From Ilex aquifolium (Eukaryota; Streptophyta; Magnoliopsida; Aquifoliales; Aquifoliaceae): a DNA stretch of 64,000 nucleotides. Numbering within the stretch: position 1 is the stretch's first letter; every line of letters starts with the position of its first letter. The translations under genes and the position numbers were made by a program. The stretch is taken from assembly GCA_951799425.1 (NCBI GenBank), contig OX637405.1, positions 24,193,371-24,257,370 of the forward strand, written 5' to 3'. Shown in pieces: positions 11,538-20,517 of the stretch. The notes beneath the pieces are model-generated. The model saw nothing but the letters and a program-made list of their open reading frames with translations. It ran no database searches and was not told where the DNA came from.

Positions 11538-12940
11538 AAGAGTCTTCGACTCTTTCTTTCCGATGCTTTTCGCTGAAGGCCAGTTACTGTCCTGTTACCA
11601 AAACATCCATTTACTGTTGAAGAGTCCTTAGACCCTTTAAAATCCTGTTTATTTCAGCGATGTTGAGACTCTCCCAAGGCACAAGTTACAAGAGTTTTCA
11701 ACTCCTTGAGTTCGAAGTGCTCTCAAAATTACAAGAGTGTTTCACTCTTTTGCGAAACTAGTTCCTTCGAATGGAGTTTCCAACTCCCCTTTTCACTCAC
11801 TCTTTAATCAAGACTCGATTTTTTCCAAAACCATATCAAAGAGTTTCCAACTCTTAAAAATTTTCTGATTTAGTGGCTTGTTTCTCCTACTATTAAAAGG
11901 AGTCTCTGAACATCTTTTAGAAACAAAAAAAAATGGCAGCGACTTTTGGTCTTTCAAAGACCATTTTATTGTAAAAAAATTCTGCCTTGGTCTTTCAAAG
12001 ATCATTGTAAAAAAAAAATTCTGTTTTGGTCTTTCAAAGACCATTGTAAAAAAAGTTATGTCTTGGTCTTTCAAAGACCATTGTAAAAAAATTCTGTTTT
12101 GGTCTTTCAAAGACCATTTTAAAAAAAACTCTACTTTGGTCTTTCAAAGACCATTGTAAAAAAAATCTGTTTTGGTCTTTCAAAGACCATTTAAAACAAA
12201 ATCTGCTTTGGTCTTTCAAAGACCATTTTAAAAAAAAATTATGTTTTGGTCTTTCAAAGACCATTTAAAAAAAATTCTGCTTTGGTCTTTCAAAGACCTT
12301 TTTAAGAAAAAAAAAAAATTCTGTTTTGGTCTTTCAAAGACCATTTTAAAAAAATATGCTGCTTTGGTCTTTTAAGGACCATTTTAAAACAGCAATGGAG
12401 TTTTTAACTCCTAAGAAATTTTACAGCAATTAAGAGCCTTTGGCTCTTCAAAAAATTCATGAATCAAAGGAGTTTTTTTTTTTTTTTGACTCCCACCAAA
12501 TCAAAGGAGTTTTTAACTCCTCCGATAACGTGCAACGACATAAAATTTTGTGGTCTTTCGAAAACATATGAAAATCAAAACAATGGGGCCTTTGACCCAT
12601 TTATGCAAATGCTACAGTAACTTAGCTATTTAAATCCTTCACTATTTTTGGAGTTTTAAACTCCTACAAATTAAATAGTGCCAAAAAAAAATTAAATTAA
12701 AGAGTTTCTAACTCTTTACTAATTTTCAGGAGGTTTAAAACTCAACAATCTTTATGAAAAGAGTCTTGGACTCTTAATAGATTTTTGAGTTTCAAACTCA
12801 CATAAAGTTAATTATCTTACATGGATTTTAATTCCATCTTAAGTCACAACCTATGTGAATCTTAAAATTCACTTAAGTCAAGGTTGTTTTAAATACGACT
12901 CAAATTCATCCCAAAGAATAATGGGTCATTCACCCATTTC
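11538..12940. repeat. Array of short stem-loops with diverged arms
   Basis: More than twenty inverted repeats of 15-21 bp follow one another, most with 6-9 bp arms and a 3-base loop. Examples: 11538 AAGAGTC-TTC-GACTCTT, 11733 AAGAGTG-TTT-CACTCTT, 11773 GGAGTT-TCC-AACTCC, 11839 AAGAGTT-TCC-AACTCTT, 12432 AAGAGCC-TTT-GGCTCTT, 12698 TAAAGAGTT-TCT-AACTCTTTA, 12759 AAGAGTC-TTG-GACTCTT, 12786 TGAGTT-TCA-AACTCA. Arms differ between units but stay complementary within a unit. The 12-copy block at 11948-12379 is one subtype. All lie inside the solo LTR. Confidence 0.8.
11948..12379. repeat. Twelve-copy short tandem repeat with 15-bp palindrome
   Basis: The core GGTCTTTCAAAGACC recurs at 11948, 11989 (one change), 12028, 12065, 12101, 12138, 12174, 12210, 12248, 12284, 12328 and 12365 (two changes). 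Spacing is 36-44 bp, and the spacers are A-rich runs ending in TCTG or similar. The core is itself a near-perfect inverted repeat. Apparent open frames here on both strands are by-products of the repeat. Confidence 0.92.
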
Positions 12941-13049
12941 AAACCAAATCAAATTGAACATCAAATTTTGAGTCACTCACCCATTTCAAACCAAATTAAA
13001 TGAGTCATTCACTCACTTAAAACCCCACTCAAATTCAAAATTATCTTCC

Positions 13050-13740
13050 GAACTACGTCCGACTTGATTCCATTTCTGGATACGTAGGCAGTTTAGTTAA
13101 ACTAGGTGCAGTCACAAGTCCAAATTAACTTCAAATAAATTCCAATTCTTCATGAACTACGTCAGACTTGATTCCATTTGTTGGATACGTAGGCAGTCCA
13201 GCATCTACACTGGGCGCAGTCACACTCTCAAATAAATTTCCAATTCTTCATGAACTACGTCAGACTTGATTCCATTTGTTGGATATGTAGGCAGTCCAGC
13301 ATCTACACTGGACGCAGTCACACTCTCAAATAAATTCTCAATTCTTCATGAACTACGTCAGACTTAATTCCATTTGTTGGATACATGGGCAGTCCAGCAT
13401 CTAAACTGGGCGCAGTCACACTCTCAAATAAATTCCCAATTCTACATGAACTACGACTGACTTGATTCCCTTTTGGATACGTAGTCAGTCTAGTTAAACT
13501 AGGCGCAGTCGCAAGTCCAAATCAATACTCTCAAATAAATTCCAAATCCTTTCGAACTACGTCCTACTTGATTCCATTTTTTGGATACGTATGCAGTCCA
13601 ACATTTACCCTGGGCACAGTTGTAATTTCAAATCACCTTCAATTAAATTCCAAATTCTTCCCCCGAACTACGAATCGACTTGATCCCGATAACGGGTACG
13701 TAGAGCAGCCTAGGTAATTAACCTAGGTCCAGCCACCAGC
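13050..13740 (+). repeat. Seven tandem repeats of about 100 bp near the LTR right end
   Basis: Units begin GAACTACG at 13050, 13154, 13253, 13350, 13448, 13554 and 13665. Each carries a GACTTGATTCC block, a GGATACGTAG block and a GCGCAGTC-like block. Units 2-4 are closest to one another; the outer units are more diverged, the usual pattern for an array that grows in the middle. No coding frame runs through it. Confidence 0.88.
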
Positions 13741-13949
13741 GCAAATAAAATGTCCTTGTGGGTAAATGGTAACGTGTGATAATTTCTCGTTAGAATCAAA
13801 GGGTATTCTCTTGAAGCAAGAGATTATAATTAACAGATATATACTATCTGGAATGGGTCTAACCTACATTTAATAAATCTCGTATAATTCTTCGTTATAT
13901 GAGTGAGGTCATGTTTGGCAAAATATTCAAATTTTTGCCCAACAGCTGG

Positions 13950-14449
13950 CACTTTTCAATCTTTCAAAAAGTGGATAATTAGATATATCTTGGGTGAAGG
14001 GTGACTTTGAGGGTTGTATCAGTGCCTCAATAGCTTCGGGAGCTCGATCCCTCACTGTATTTATAACATTCCTAAGCTTTTCATTGACCTCCTATAACTT
14101 TTGTTCTCATTGGTCATTAATCTGTGAGCGTACAACCTCGCTCTGACTCCACTCTCTATTATGGCTATCTCCTTCATGCTCTTTGCCAGTTTAGGCGTTT
14201 TAACTCTTCCACCATTTTTCTAACTTCTCGACTCTCGCTGATTCGTTTTCTAGTTGTGTCTCCTTTCTTCGTTCCATTGGATGAGAACTCGTCCCCTAAT
14301 AGGGGTGAGTCTGATCTACCTTCGTGATGGCCATAGGATCTAAGGTTTATAGTATTGGAAATGTAATTGTTGTTCCCATAGACAGTGCCAAATTTGATCC
14401 CAAAATCTATTTCATTTACTGATGATGAAGGGGATAATGATCTAGCCAC
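13950..14449 (-). pseudogene. Tat-type gag N-terminal part
   Basis: Downstream of the solo LTR the minus strand resumes gag. A 91-residue open stretch (14174-14449) begins MARSLSPSSSVNEIDFG and ends in a coiled-coil-like MVEELKRLNWQRA. After frameshifts, the 13950-14100 part gives VNEKLRNVINTVRD and SPFTQDIS, the short block that normally precedes the gag core. So the gag was already frameshifted, or decayed later, around the insertion site. The start Met at 14449 is plausible because the upstream sequence looks like untranslated leader. Confidence 0.7.
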
Positions 14450-14829
14450 CTAGAACAATAATCTGGACGCCGGCGGTTAAAGCTCCTGGAAAACAAGTCG
14501 AGGGTCAGAAGGGCTCCCACGGTCGACCCTCCGATGATAAAGTCAGAAGGAGTAAAGAGAAAAAGCTGTGTTAGGTCGTTAGTGTATTGCTTACTTGGGT
14601 GATACATGGCCTGCCCTTTTTGTAGGTTAAGCGATTGTAACGTTAGAAGAACTTCAACAATTATTTGAATAAAGTGGCGTTGGAAGTGGAACTGAAGCTG
14701 GCTCCTCGTTAGCGTGGATATCTTGATTTGTTTGAATTAGTCAAGACGAACTGAGCTATCGGGCTGGAGTACTGGCGAGTAGGGAGGTTCCTATTGGAGC
14801 TCGCCTTACCAAGCTGCAAAGCCTACAAG
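14450..14829 (-). mobile_element. 5' leader and LTR end of the Tat-type element (partial)
   Basis: On minus, the sequence before gag includes CTGACTTTATCATCGGAGGG (14524-14543) followed by a GTCGACCGTGGGAGCCC stretch. This resembles the U5 end and first leader bases of Tat-type elements. I cannot place the LTR start, because copia sequence takes over at 14830. Assignment rests on position and general resemblance only. Confidence 0.4.
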
Positions 14830-15200
14830 CTAATTACCACAGTATTCTTTGAACTGTCTGGAAGTGTATTCGCCTCCATTGTCTGTTCGGAAACATTTCA
14901 ACTTCTTTCCCGTTTTCCACTCTACCATAGCATGGAACCTTTTGAAGCATTCGAGTACTTGGTTATTTGTCTTTAGGAAGTACACCCACGTCTTCCGTGA
15001 AGCATCATCAATAAAGGTCAAAAAATATATGTTTCCGCCTAATGATTCCACCTCCAGGGGACTACAAACATCAGAGTGTACCAGACTTAACAACTTTGAT
15101 CTCCTTTTCATAGAGGAACTGAACGAGACTCGATGGTGTTTACCAAACAAGCAATGTTCTCAAGGATTTAGAGCAACATCCTTGGCGAGTGTGATGAGAT
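14830..15200 (-). pseudogene. Copia (Tnt1-like) integrase fragment, copy A
   Basis: The stretch at 14830-15150 encodes a copia integrase core: SFSSSMKRRSKLLSLVHSDV, FLTFIDDASRKTWVYFLKT and FRTDNGGEYTSRQFKEYCG. The first two catalytic aspartates (HSDV and TDNGGEY) are present. The frame stops at 14829 before the catalytic glutamate, so the domain is cut. The zinc-binding CxxC upstream is damaged by a stop near 15160. It joins protease and gag pieces to the right on the same strand. The same family is represented by the longer element at 33318-37480. Confidence 0.88.
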
Positions 15201-15790
15201 CCTTCTTTGCTAAGGTAAACAATCATTTTTTCCCTATGTGACCGAGTCTCTGGTGCCACAGATTTGGTGAAGCCTCATTTTCAACTGCATTGAGGCTATC
15301 TAAGCAAACTTTCACATGGGTCTTGTAAAGTGTGCCACAAATTTGTCCTGGGACGACAACCATGACACCTTTTGTGAGCTTCCATGTGCCATTGCCGAAG
15401 TGGTTATCGTAACTCTGTCTGTCAAGGGTTATCCTAAAAAGTATATTTAACTGAAGGTCGGGCACGTGTCGGATATCCTTCAACACTAATGTACAACCAA
15501 CATTTGTTTTTATTTGAATATCACCAATTCCCACGATCTTGGAAGAATTGGTGTTTCCCATCTTTACCGTACCAAAGTCCCCGACTTTGTATGTCGAGAA
15601 GAAATTAATGTGAGAAGTAGCGTGGTAAGAAGCTGCAGTATCTACCACCCACTCAGCATCATGGTTAGAAACATGAAGGCATGTCTCCTCATTGACAGAA
15701 AGAATGGCTACATCCCCTAATAGAGTGACTAGCGTCTCTCCGTCTTGTTTCTTCGGCTGATTACTGCCTTGGCCTTACTCTCGTAGCAAC
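15201..15790 (-). pseudogene. Copia protease and gag-pre-integrase region, copy A
   Basis: The 141-residue stretch 15223-15648 begins MVDTAASYHATSHINFF, the protease active-site region of Tnt1-like elements (DTAAS in place of DSGAS). It continues through GDFGTVKMGNTNSSKIVG and LVLKDIRHVPDLQLN to the gag-pre-integrase motif NLWHQRLGHIGKK with its HxxxxH. It is one frame with no stop over 141 residues. The frame breaks on both sides. Confidence 0.88.
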
Positions 15791-16390
15791 TTGCGGCAAT
15801 TTTTCTTCATGTGGCCCTGCATGCCACAATGGTAACACTTGTATGTCGGTCTTCCACCACCATTTGATCTCCCTGAATCTTGTGACCGTCATGTACTTTT
15901 ACTCCACCCTCTTCCCTTGCCTCTACTACCTCCTTGCTGTCTATCCCTACTCTCAGTGACGAGCGCATTTGATTGGTCCATACCGGCATCATTTCTCATT
16001 GCCTCCTCATTGAACATGACATTCTTAACCATTGACATGGTAAGTTTGCCTCCTGGTGCCGAATTGCTGAGAGAGACTACCAACATCTCCCAGCTGTCTG
16101 GTAGAGAACTGAGAAGTATGAGGGCTTGTTCTTCATCCCCTAGCTTCAATTCTACAGATGATAATTGATCTACTAGGCTCTGAAACTCACTGGTGTGCTC
16201 GAAAATTGAAGTTCCATCTTTTAATTTCAGATTCACCAACCGCCTCATAAAAGAGATTTATTCCGAGCTGTCTTGGCCTGGTACATGTCTTTTAGCTTCT
16301 TCCAAAGATCTTCCATCCGAGGTCTCCGAAGTGTATAATTGGAGGCAATGATTTTGATCATAGCTCCCGACGTTGATTCCTCCGTGGACA
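15791..16390 (-). pseudogene. Copia gag, copy A, internally deleted
   Basis: From about 16390 the frame starts MSTEESTSGAMIKI, then jumps to LWKKLKDMYQAKTARNK. Relative to the copy at 19255-19564, about 50 codons between these blocks are deleted. The C-terminal half (15889-16248) is open: MRRLVNLKLKDGTSIFEH, LGDEEQALILLSSLPDSWE, a basic glycine-rich tail. Near 15795-15838 there is an intact CCHC zinc knuckle CYHCGMQGHMKKNC. A frameshift separates the knuckle from the rest. Confidence 0.85.
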
Positions 16391-17019
16391 TTTTGTATAT
16401 TTAGGCTCTAAATGTCTCAATAAAAAATTTTTGGGGCTGAATTTCGCAAAACGAAGTGCACCGTTGCGTTCAGAATGATTGAAATAGCTGGGAAAGAGTC
16501 CTAGTTCACAAAAAATGGAGCTAAAATGAGCTTAGAATTGGCTCGAAATTTTTTTGGTAAACCTAACAAAATATTTTGTTAAACTTGATGGAATATGTTG
16601 ATGGTGACAGAATATTCTCTAGATGGAATATTCTCTGAGAATATTCTTTGAAAATATTCTCTAGATGGAATATTCTTATATTCTTTGATTGAGATAGAAT
16701 ATTCCTTGGGAATATTCCGCTGTCTTCAAACTTCCTTCGGTCACCGGTCCGACAAACTTTTCCCGCGAACTTCTCGGCTCCCATGAACTCTAGCAGCAAC
16801 TCCGGCAGCAGGCGAACTTTACGGCAAAATTCCGGCAAGGACCGTGAGAGCGCGTACGACGTTGGATTGATGCGAGACCGATGGGGGTCGACTCGTTTAG
16901 ACGAGAGGAATCCAATGGTGAGGTCAAAATTTGATTTCGAGTTCATTTAGAATCCATATGAACCAAAATAGTGAGTGGAAAAAAAATTCCGACGACCCAA
17001 CCAAAGCTCTCATACCACT
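16391..17019 (-). mobile_element. Copia 5' leader, copy A
   Basis: Non-coding leader between the gag start (16390) and the primer-binding site. It contains six exact GAATATTC sites in 108 bp (16610, 16626, 16639, 16668, 16697, 16710) and a perfect 18-bp palindrome at 16564-16581. Open frames across it are chance. Parallel leaders occur at 17238-17863 and 19565-20194. Confidence 0.85.
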
Positions 17020-17054
17020 TGTTGGTGACCCAGGGCCAGAAAATCACATCTTAC
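17006..17054 (-). mobile_element. Copia primer-binding site and LTR stub, copy A
   Basis: The complement of 17006-17017 is TGGTATGAGAGC, one base from the usual initiator-Met site. The LTR end begins at 17020 (TGTTGGTGACCC on plus) and matches the other two copies for about 35 bp, then breaks off near 17054 into gag sequence of copy B. This is a recombination junction. Confidence 0.8.
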
Positions 17055-17237
17055 CTCATGGACCCTAAGTTTCTTCCATTCTGTTTCTTTTGTAGGATAT
17101 GGATTTACACATTTTACCTCCAAGGGATCGTACAAGTCTTTACAGCTTAAGAGATCTTCCATCCGAGGTCTCCAAAGTGTATAATTGGAGGCAGTGAGTT
17201 TGATCATAGCTCCCGACGTTGATTCCTCCATGGACAT
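17055..17237 (-). pseudogene. Copia gag N-terminus, copy B
   Basis: The minus frame starts at 17237 with MSMEESTSGAMIKLTASNY, then TLWRPRMEDLLSCKDLYD and PLEVKCVNPYPTKETEWKK. It matches copy C up to the PYPTKE region and then diverges at the junction with copy A (about 17054-17085). It is only the first 50 or so codons of gag. Confidence 0.85.
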
Positions 17238-17863
17238 TTTGTATATTTAGGCTCTAAATGTCTCGATCAAAAATTTTTGGGGTTGAATTTCGCAAAACGA
17301 AGTGCACCGTTGCGTTCGGAATGATTGAAATAGCTGGGAAAGAGTCTTGATTCACCAAAAATGGAGCTAAAATGAGCTTAGAACTGTCGAAATTTTTTTG
17401 GTAAACCTAACGAAATATTTCGTTAAACTTGATGGAATATGCTGACGGTGACAGAATATTCTCTGGATGGAATATTCTCTGGGAATATTCTTTGAAAATA
17501 TTCTCTAGATGGAATATTCTTATATTCTTTGATTGAGATAGAATACTCCTTGAAAATATTCCGTTGTCTTCAACCTTCCTCCGTTCACCGGTCCGACAAA
17601 CTTTTCCCGCGAACTTCCCGGCTCCCGCGAACTCTGGCAGCAACTCCGGCGGCCAGCAAACTTTCCAGCAAAATTCCGACAAGGACCGTGAGAGAGTGTA
17701 CGACGTTGGATTGATGCGAGACCAATGGGCTTTGACTCGTTTAGACGAAAGGAATCCAATGGTGCGGTCAGAATTTGATTTCGAGTTCATTTAGAACCCG
17801 TATGAACCAAAACAGTGAGTGGAAAAAAATTTCCAACGACCCAACCAAAGCTCTCATACTACT
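17238..17863 (-). mobile_element. Copia 5' leader, copy B
   Basis: Leader homologous to 16391-17019 and 19565-20194. It has four exact GAATATTC sites (17454, 17470, 17483, 17512) plus variants, and a perfect 18-bp palindrome at 17408-17425. A primer-binding-like site (GCTCTCATACTA on plus, near 17850) ends it, with one further change from copy A. Confidence 0.85.
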
Positions 17864-18167
17864 TGTTGGTGACCCCGGGCCAGAAAATCACATCTCAGAC
17901 AATATAAACAAAGAGGAATTCTTTATTTCTCTCTCAATAAATAAATACAAGAATTTTTCACAAGAAAAATCTCAAGACCTCTCCAGGATCTCTCTCTTGG
18001 TTTCTTCCTCACCATTTTTTGGAAGGAATTTTGGCTTTCATTAAGCACTCTATTTATAGGGACTTTCTAGCCAAAAAAAACGGAGGGCACCCAAAAATTC
18101 CGGCGGGCAAAATTTTCGGCTACGATTTTTCCCGCGACAATTTGGGATGAGGCTTGTGGATCCTTCA
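17864..18167 (-). mobile_element. Copia 5' LTR, copy B
   Basis: A 304-bp LTR: TGTTGGTGACCCC at the left and GGATCCTTCA at the right on plus; on minus it runs TGAAGGATCC to GGTCACCAACA. A minus TATA box (CCCTATAAATAGAG, near 18048-18063) sits in the middle. The boundary at 18167 is set by comparison with the 3' LTR at 33318-33648, which ends GGAACCTTCA next to its polypurine tract. Confidence 0.8.
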
Positions 18168-18875
18168 TTACTGTCGTAGTTCCATAGGTGAGCAATGAAC
18201 ACCCAACACGGATTCACCAAGGATGGTCCTACTCTCTCCGCAATTTGCTCAACTCTGTCCATATGATTTCTCTGTTGATTTTTTTTTTTCTGTTTTTTGT
18301 TTTTTAACCCTTTTTTTTCCTTTTTTTTTTTTCCTTTGATATTTCAAGAGATCGACAATAGGAAAAGGTGGTGTTAAGAAATTACACCGAAGAAAAAAAG
18401 TTTTGCTATGAAATTACAGTGAAACAACAACAAGAAGAACAACAACTAAGTGTTAGTGCATTTACGAGAGACAGACGAAGAAACAGAAACTCTTACAGGC
18501 TTGAATGTACCTATAATATATATAGTTGAAGCAGGAGCATACCATATAGGAAGAGACAACTTCAATGTTTCTCCAGCAGATGTATCAAGCAGAGGTGAGA
18601 TATTGAGTAGTCAGCTACTCGATCGGGTTGCCCTCTAGTGCCTGGAAGTTGCTGTTAAGTGTTAAGCCAAACAAATTCCAATTGCATCAGACAACACAAG
18701 TTTCGAATCAAAAGAAGAAAGAAACTAAAGGAACGCCAATAATTCAAAGCATGAAACAGTAGACAAAGCCCACTTTGTCCGACATTTTAAGTCAATAGCA
18801 TTTAATATGGGTATTGTAATTACTTGTGCCAATTAATATTTCTTTTTTGTTGAATTAAGCAAAAAGAAATTGATA
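18168..18875. other. Flanking DNA duplicated with copia copy B
   Basis: About 700 bp outside the LTR that is nearly identical to 20518-21213. It contains T-rich tracts, a short open stretch on minus (MDRVEQIAERVGPSLVN, start at 18262) and one on plus (18450-18638). Neither resembles a protein I recognise. Their conservation in both copies reflects the duplication, not selection. Confidence 0.6.
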
Positions 18876-19254
18876 AGAAGACAATAGCAATGAAACTGTT
18901 ACGATCTAGCATGTGATCTCTTGGGGACATTTACCTCATAAAGTGGTTTCCAGGGGCACCTTTAATCTATGAGTTTGTAGTAATTGGTATCAAAACAAGC
19001 CACCATAATGAGTATGGGATCAAACGTAACATGAGTTATAACTCTTTGTGATCGAGTCACACAAGGGACAAGTTATATAGGCTAGATTAAAATGCCTTGA
19101 TGTTATGAATAAGCACGGTCTAAGTCATTGAATACTAATAAGTGAGTAAAACAACCAAAGAAAAATAAGTATTAGTGGATCAATGTCGATAGAGTGAGTC
19201 ATGATAAACGTTGGCCACAAAAGCGTCAATTTTTAAGGGCAAATTGTACCCCAT
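18876..19254. other. Unassigned spacer between copia copies B and C
   Basis: About 380 bp present once, between the end of the flank of copy B and the gag of copy C. I see no coding frame, repeat or transposon end in it. Confidence 0.5.
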
Positions 19255-19564
19255 TGATTCACCAACCACCTCATAAAAGAGCTTTATTCCGAGATGTCTT
19301 GGCCTGGTACATGTTTTCCAGCTTATTCCAGAGAACAAAGGCATCAATCTCTTGTGCAACATGGTGGAATACACTGTGGTCAATCCATTGCCTAATTTGA
19401 CAGATGGTTTTTCTATTTGTAGGATCTGGATTTACACATTTTACCTCCAAGGGATCGTACAAGTCTTTCCAGCTTAAGAGATCTTCCATCTGAGGTCTCC
19501 AAAGTGTATAATTGGAGGCAGTGAGTTTGATCATATCTCCCGACGTTGATTCCTCCATGGACAT
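19255..19564 (-). pseudogene. Copia gag N-terminus, copy C
   Basis: The longest gag N-terminus of the three: start at 19564 (MSMEESTSGDMIKLTASNY), then MEDLLSWKDLYDPLEVKC, a WIDHSVFHHVAQEIDAF block and LENMYQAKTSRNKALL. This is the UBN2-type copia gag start of about 97 residues with no stop. It ends near 19255, where the spacer begins, so the rest of gag and pol is absent here. Confidence 0.88.
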
Positions 19565-20194
19565 TTTGTATTTTTAGGCTCTAAATGTCTCGATCAAAAA
19601 TTTTTGGGGCTGAATTTCGCAAAACGAAGTGCACCGGTGCATTCGGAATGATTGAAATAGCTGGGAAAGAGTCCTAGTTCACCAAAAATGGAGCTAAAAT
19701 AAGCTCAGAACTAGCTCGAAATTTTTTTGGTAAACCTAACGGAATATTCCGTTAAACCTGATGTAATATGTTGGCGGTGACAAAATATTCTCTGAGAATA
19801 TTCTTTGAAAATATTCTCTAGATGGGATATTCTTTGGGAATATTCTTATATTCTTTGATTGAGATAGAATATTCCTTGGGAATATTATGTTGTCTTCAAC
19901 CTTCCTCCGGTCACCGGTCCGGCAATCTTTTCCAGCGAACTACCAGGAGCAACTCCCGCGAACTCTGGCAGCAACTCAGACGGCCGGCGAACTTTCCGGC
20001 AAAATTCCGGCAAGGACCGTGAGAGAGCGTACGACGTTGGATTGATGCAAGGCCAATGGGGTTCGACTCGTTTAGACGAGAGGAATCCAATGGTGAGGTC
20101 AGAATTTGATTTCGAGTTCATTTAGAACCTGTACGAACCAAAACAGTGAGTGGAAAAAATTTCCCAGCGACCCAACCAAAGCTCTCATACCACT
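19565..20194 (-). mobile_element. Copia 5' leader, copy C
   Basis: Leader homologous to copies A and B. GAATATTC sites lie at 19742 (inside the palindrome), 19796, 19838 and 19867. The 18-bp palindrome is at 19737-19754. The primer-binding site (GCTCTCATACCA on plus, near 20181-20192) matches that of copy A. Confidence 0.85.
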
Positions 20195-20517
20195 TGTTGG
20201 TGACCCAGGGCTAGAAAATCACATCTCAAACAATATAAACAAAGAGGAATTCTTTATTTCTCTCTCAAGAAATAAATATAAGAATTTTTCACAAGAAAAA
20301 TCTCAAGACCTCTCCAGGATCTCTCTCTTGGTTTCTTCCTCACCATTTTTTGGAATGAATTTTGGCTTTCATTAAGCTCTCTATTTATAGGGACTTTCTA
20401 GCCACAAAAAAAAACGGAGGGCTCCCAAAATTCCGGCCGGCAAAAAAATCCGATGGAAAAATTTCCGGCGACGATTTTTCCGGCGACAAATTTGGGATGA
20501 GGCTTGTGGATCCTTCA
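20195..20517 (-). mobile_element. Copia 5' LTR, copy C
   Basis: A 323-bp LTR with the same ends as copy B (TGTTGGTGACCC and GGATCCTTCA on plus) and the same TATA box (CTCTATTTATAGGG on plus, near 20383-20397). The base after the right end begins the same flank as copy B, so B and C are duplicates of one insertion. Confidence 0.82.

Larger units (their letters stand above)
10337..13944 (+). mobile_element. Solo LTR, 3.6 kb, Tat/Ogre-like, inside gag
   Basis: The insert starts TGTTAAATGAC and ends TTTTGCCCAACA. It is flanked by a perfect 5-bp duplication GCTGG (10332-10336 and 13945-13949). The same Tat-type gag resumes on each side, so the boundaries are exact. There is no internal pol, so it is a solo LTR left by recombination between two LTRs. 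Orientation is inferred as plus from a TATA-like TATTTAAA at 10785-10792 and from the seven repeats near the right end, a layout I associate with Tat/Ogre U5. It carries three repeat systems, described separately. Family assignment is inference; the boundaries are seen. Confidence 0.85.

Noticed and set aside
11948-12379. Regular short repeats with spacers looked CRISPR-like
   Set aside because: The spacers are A-rich low-complexity runs rather than unique sequence, there are no cas genes, and the array lies inside a plant LTR with a target duplication.
18050-18638. Short open stretches conserved in two copies (with 20385-20983)
   Set aside because: The conservation follows from the segmental duplication; no known domain and no coding-type divergence can be judged from two copies.
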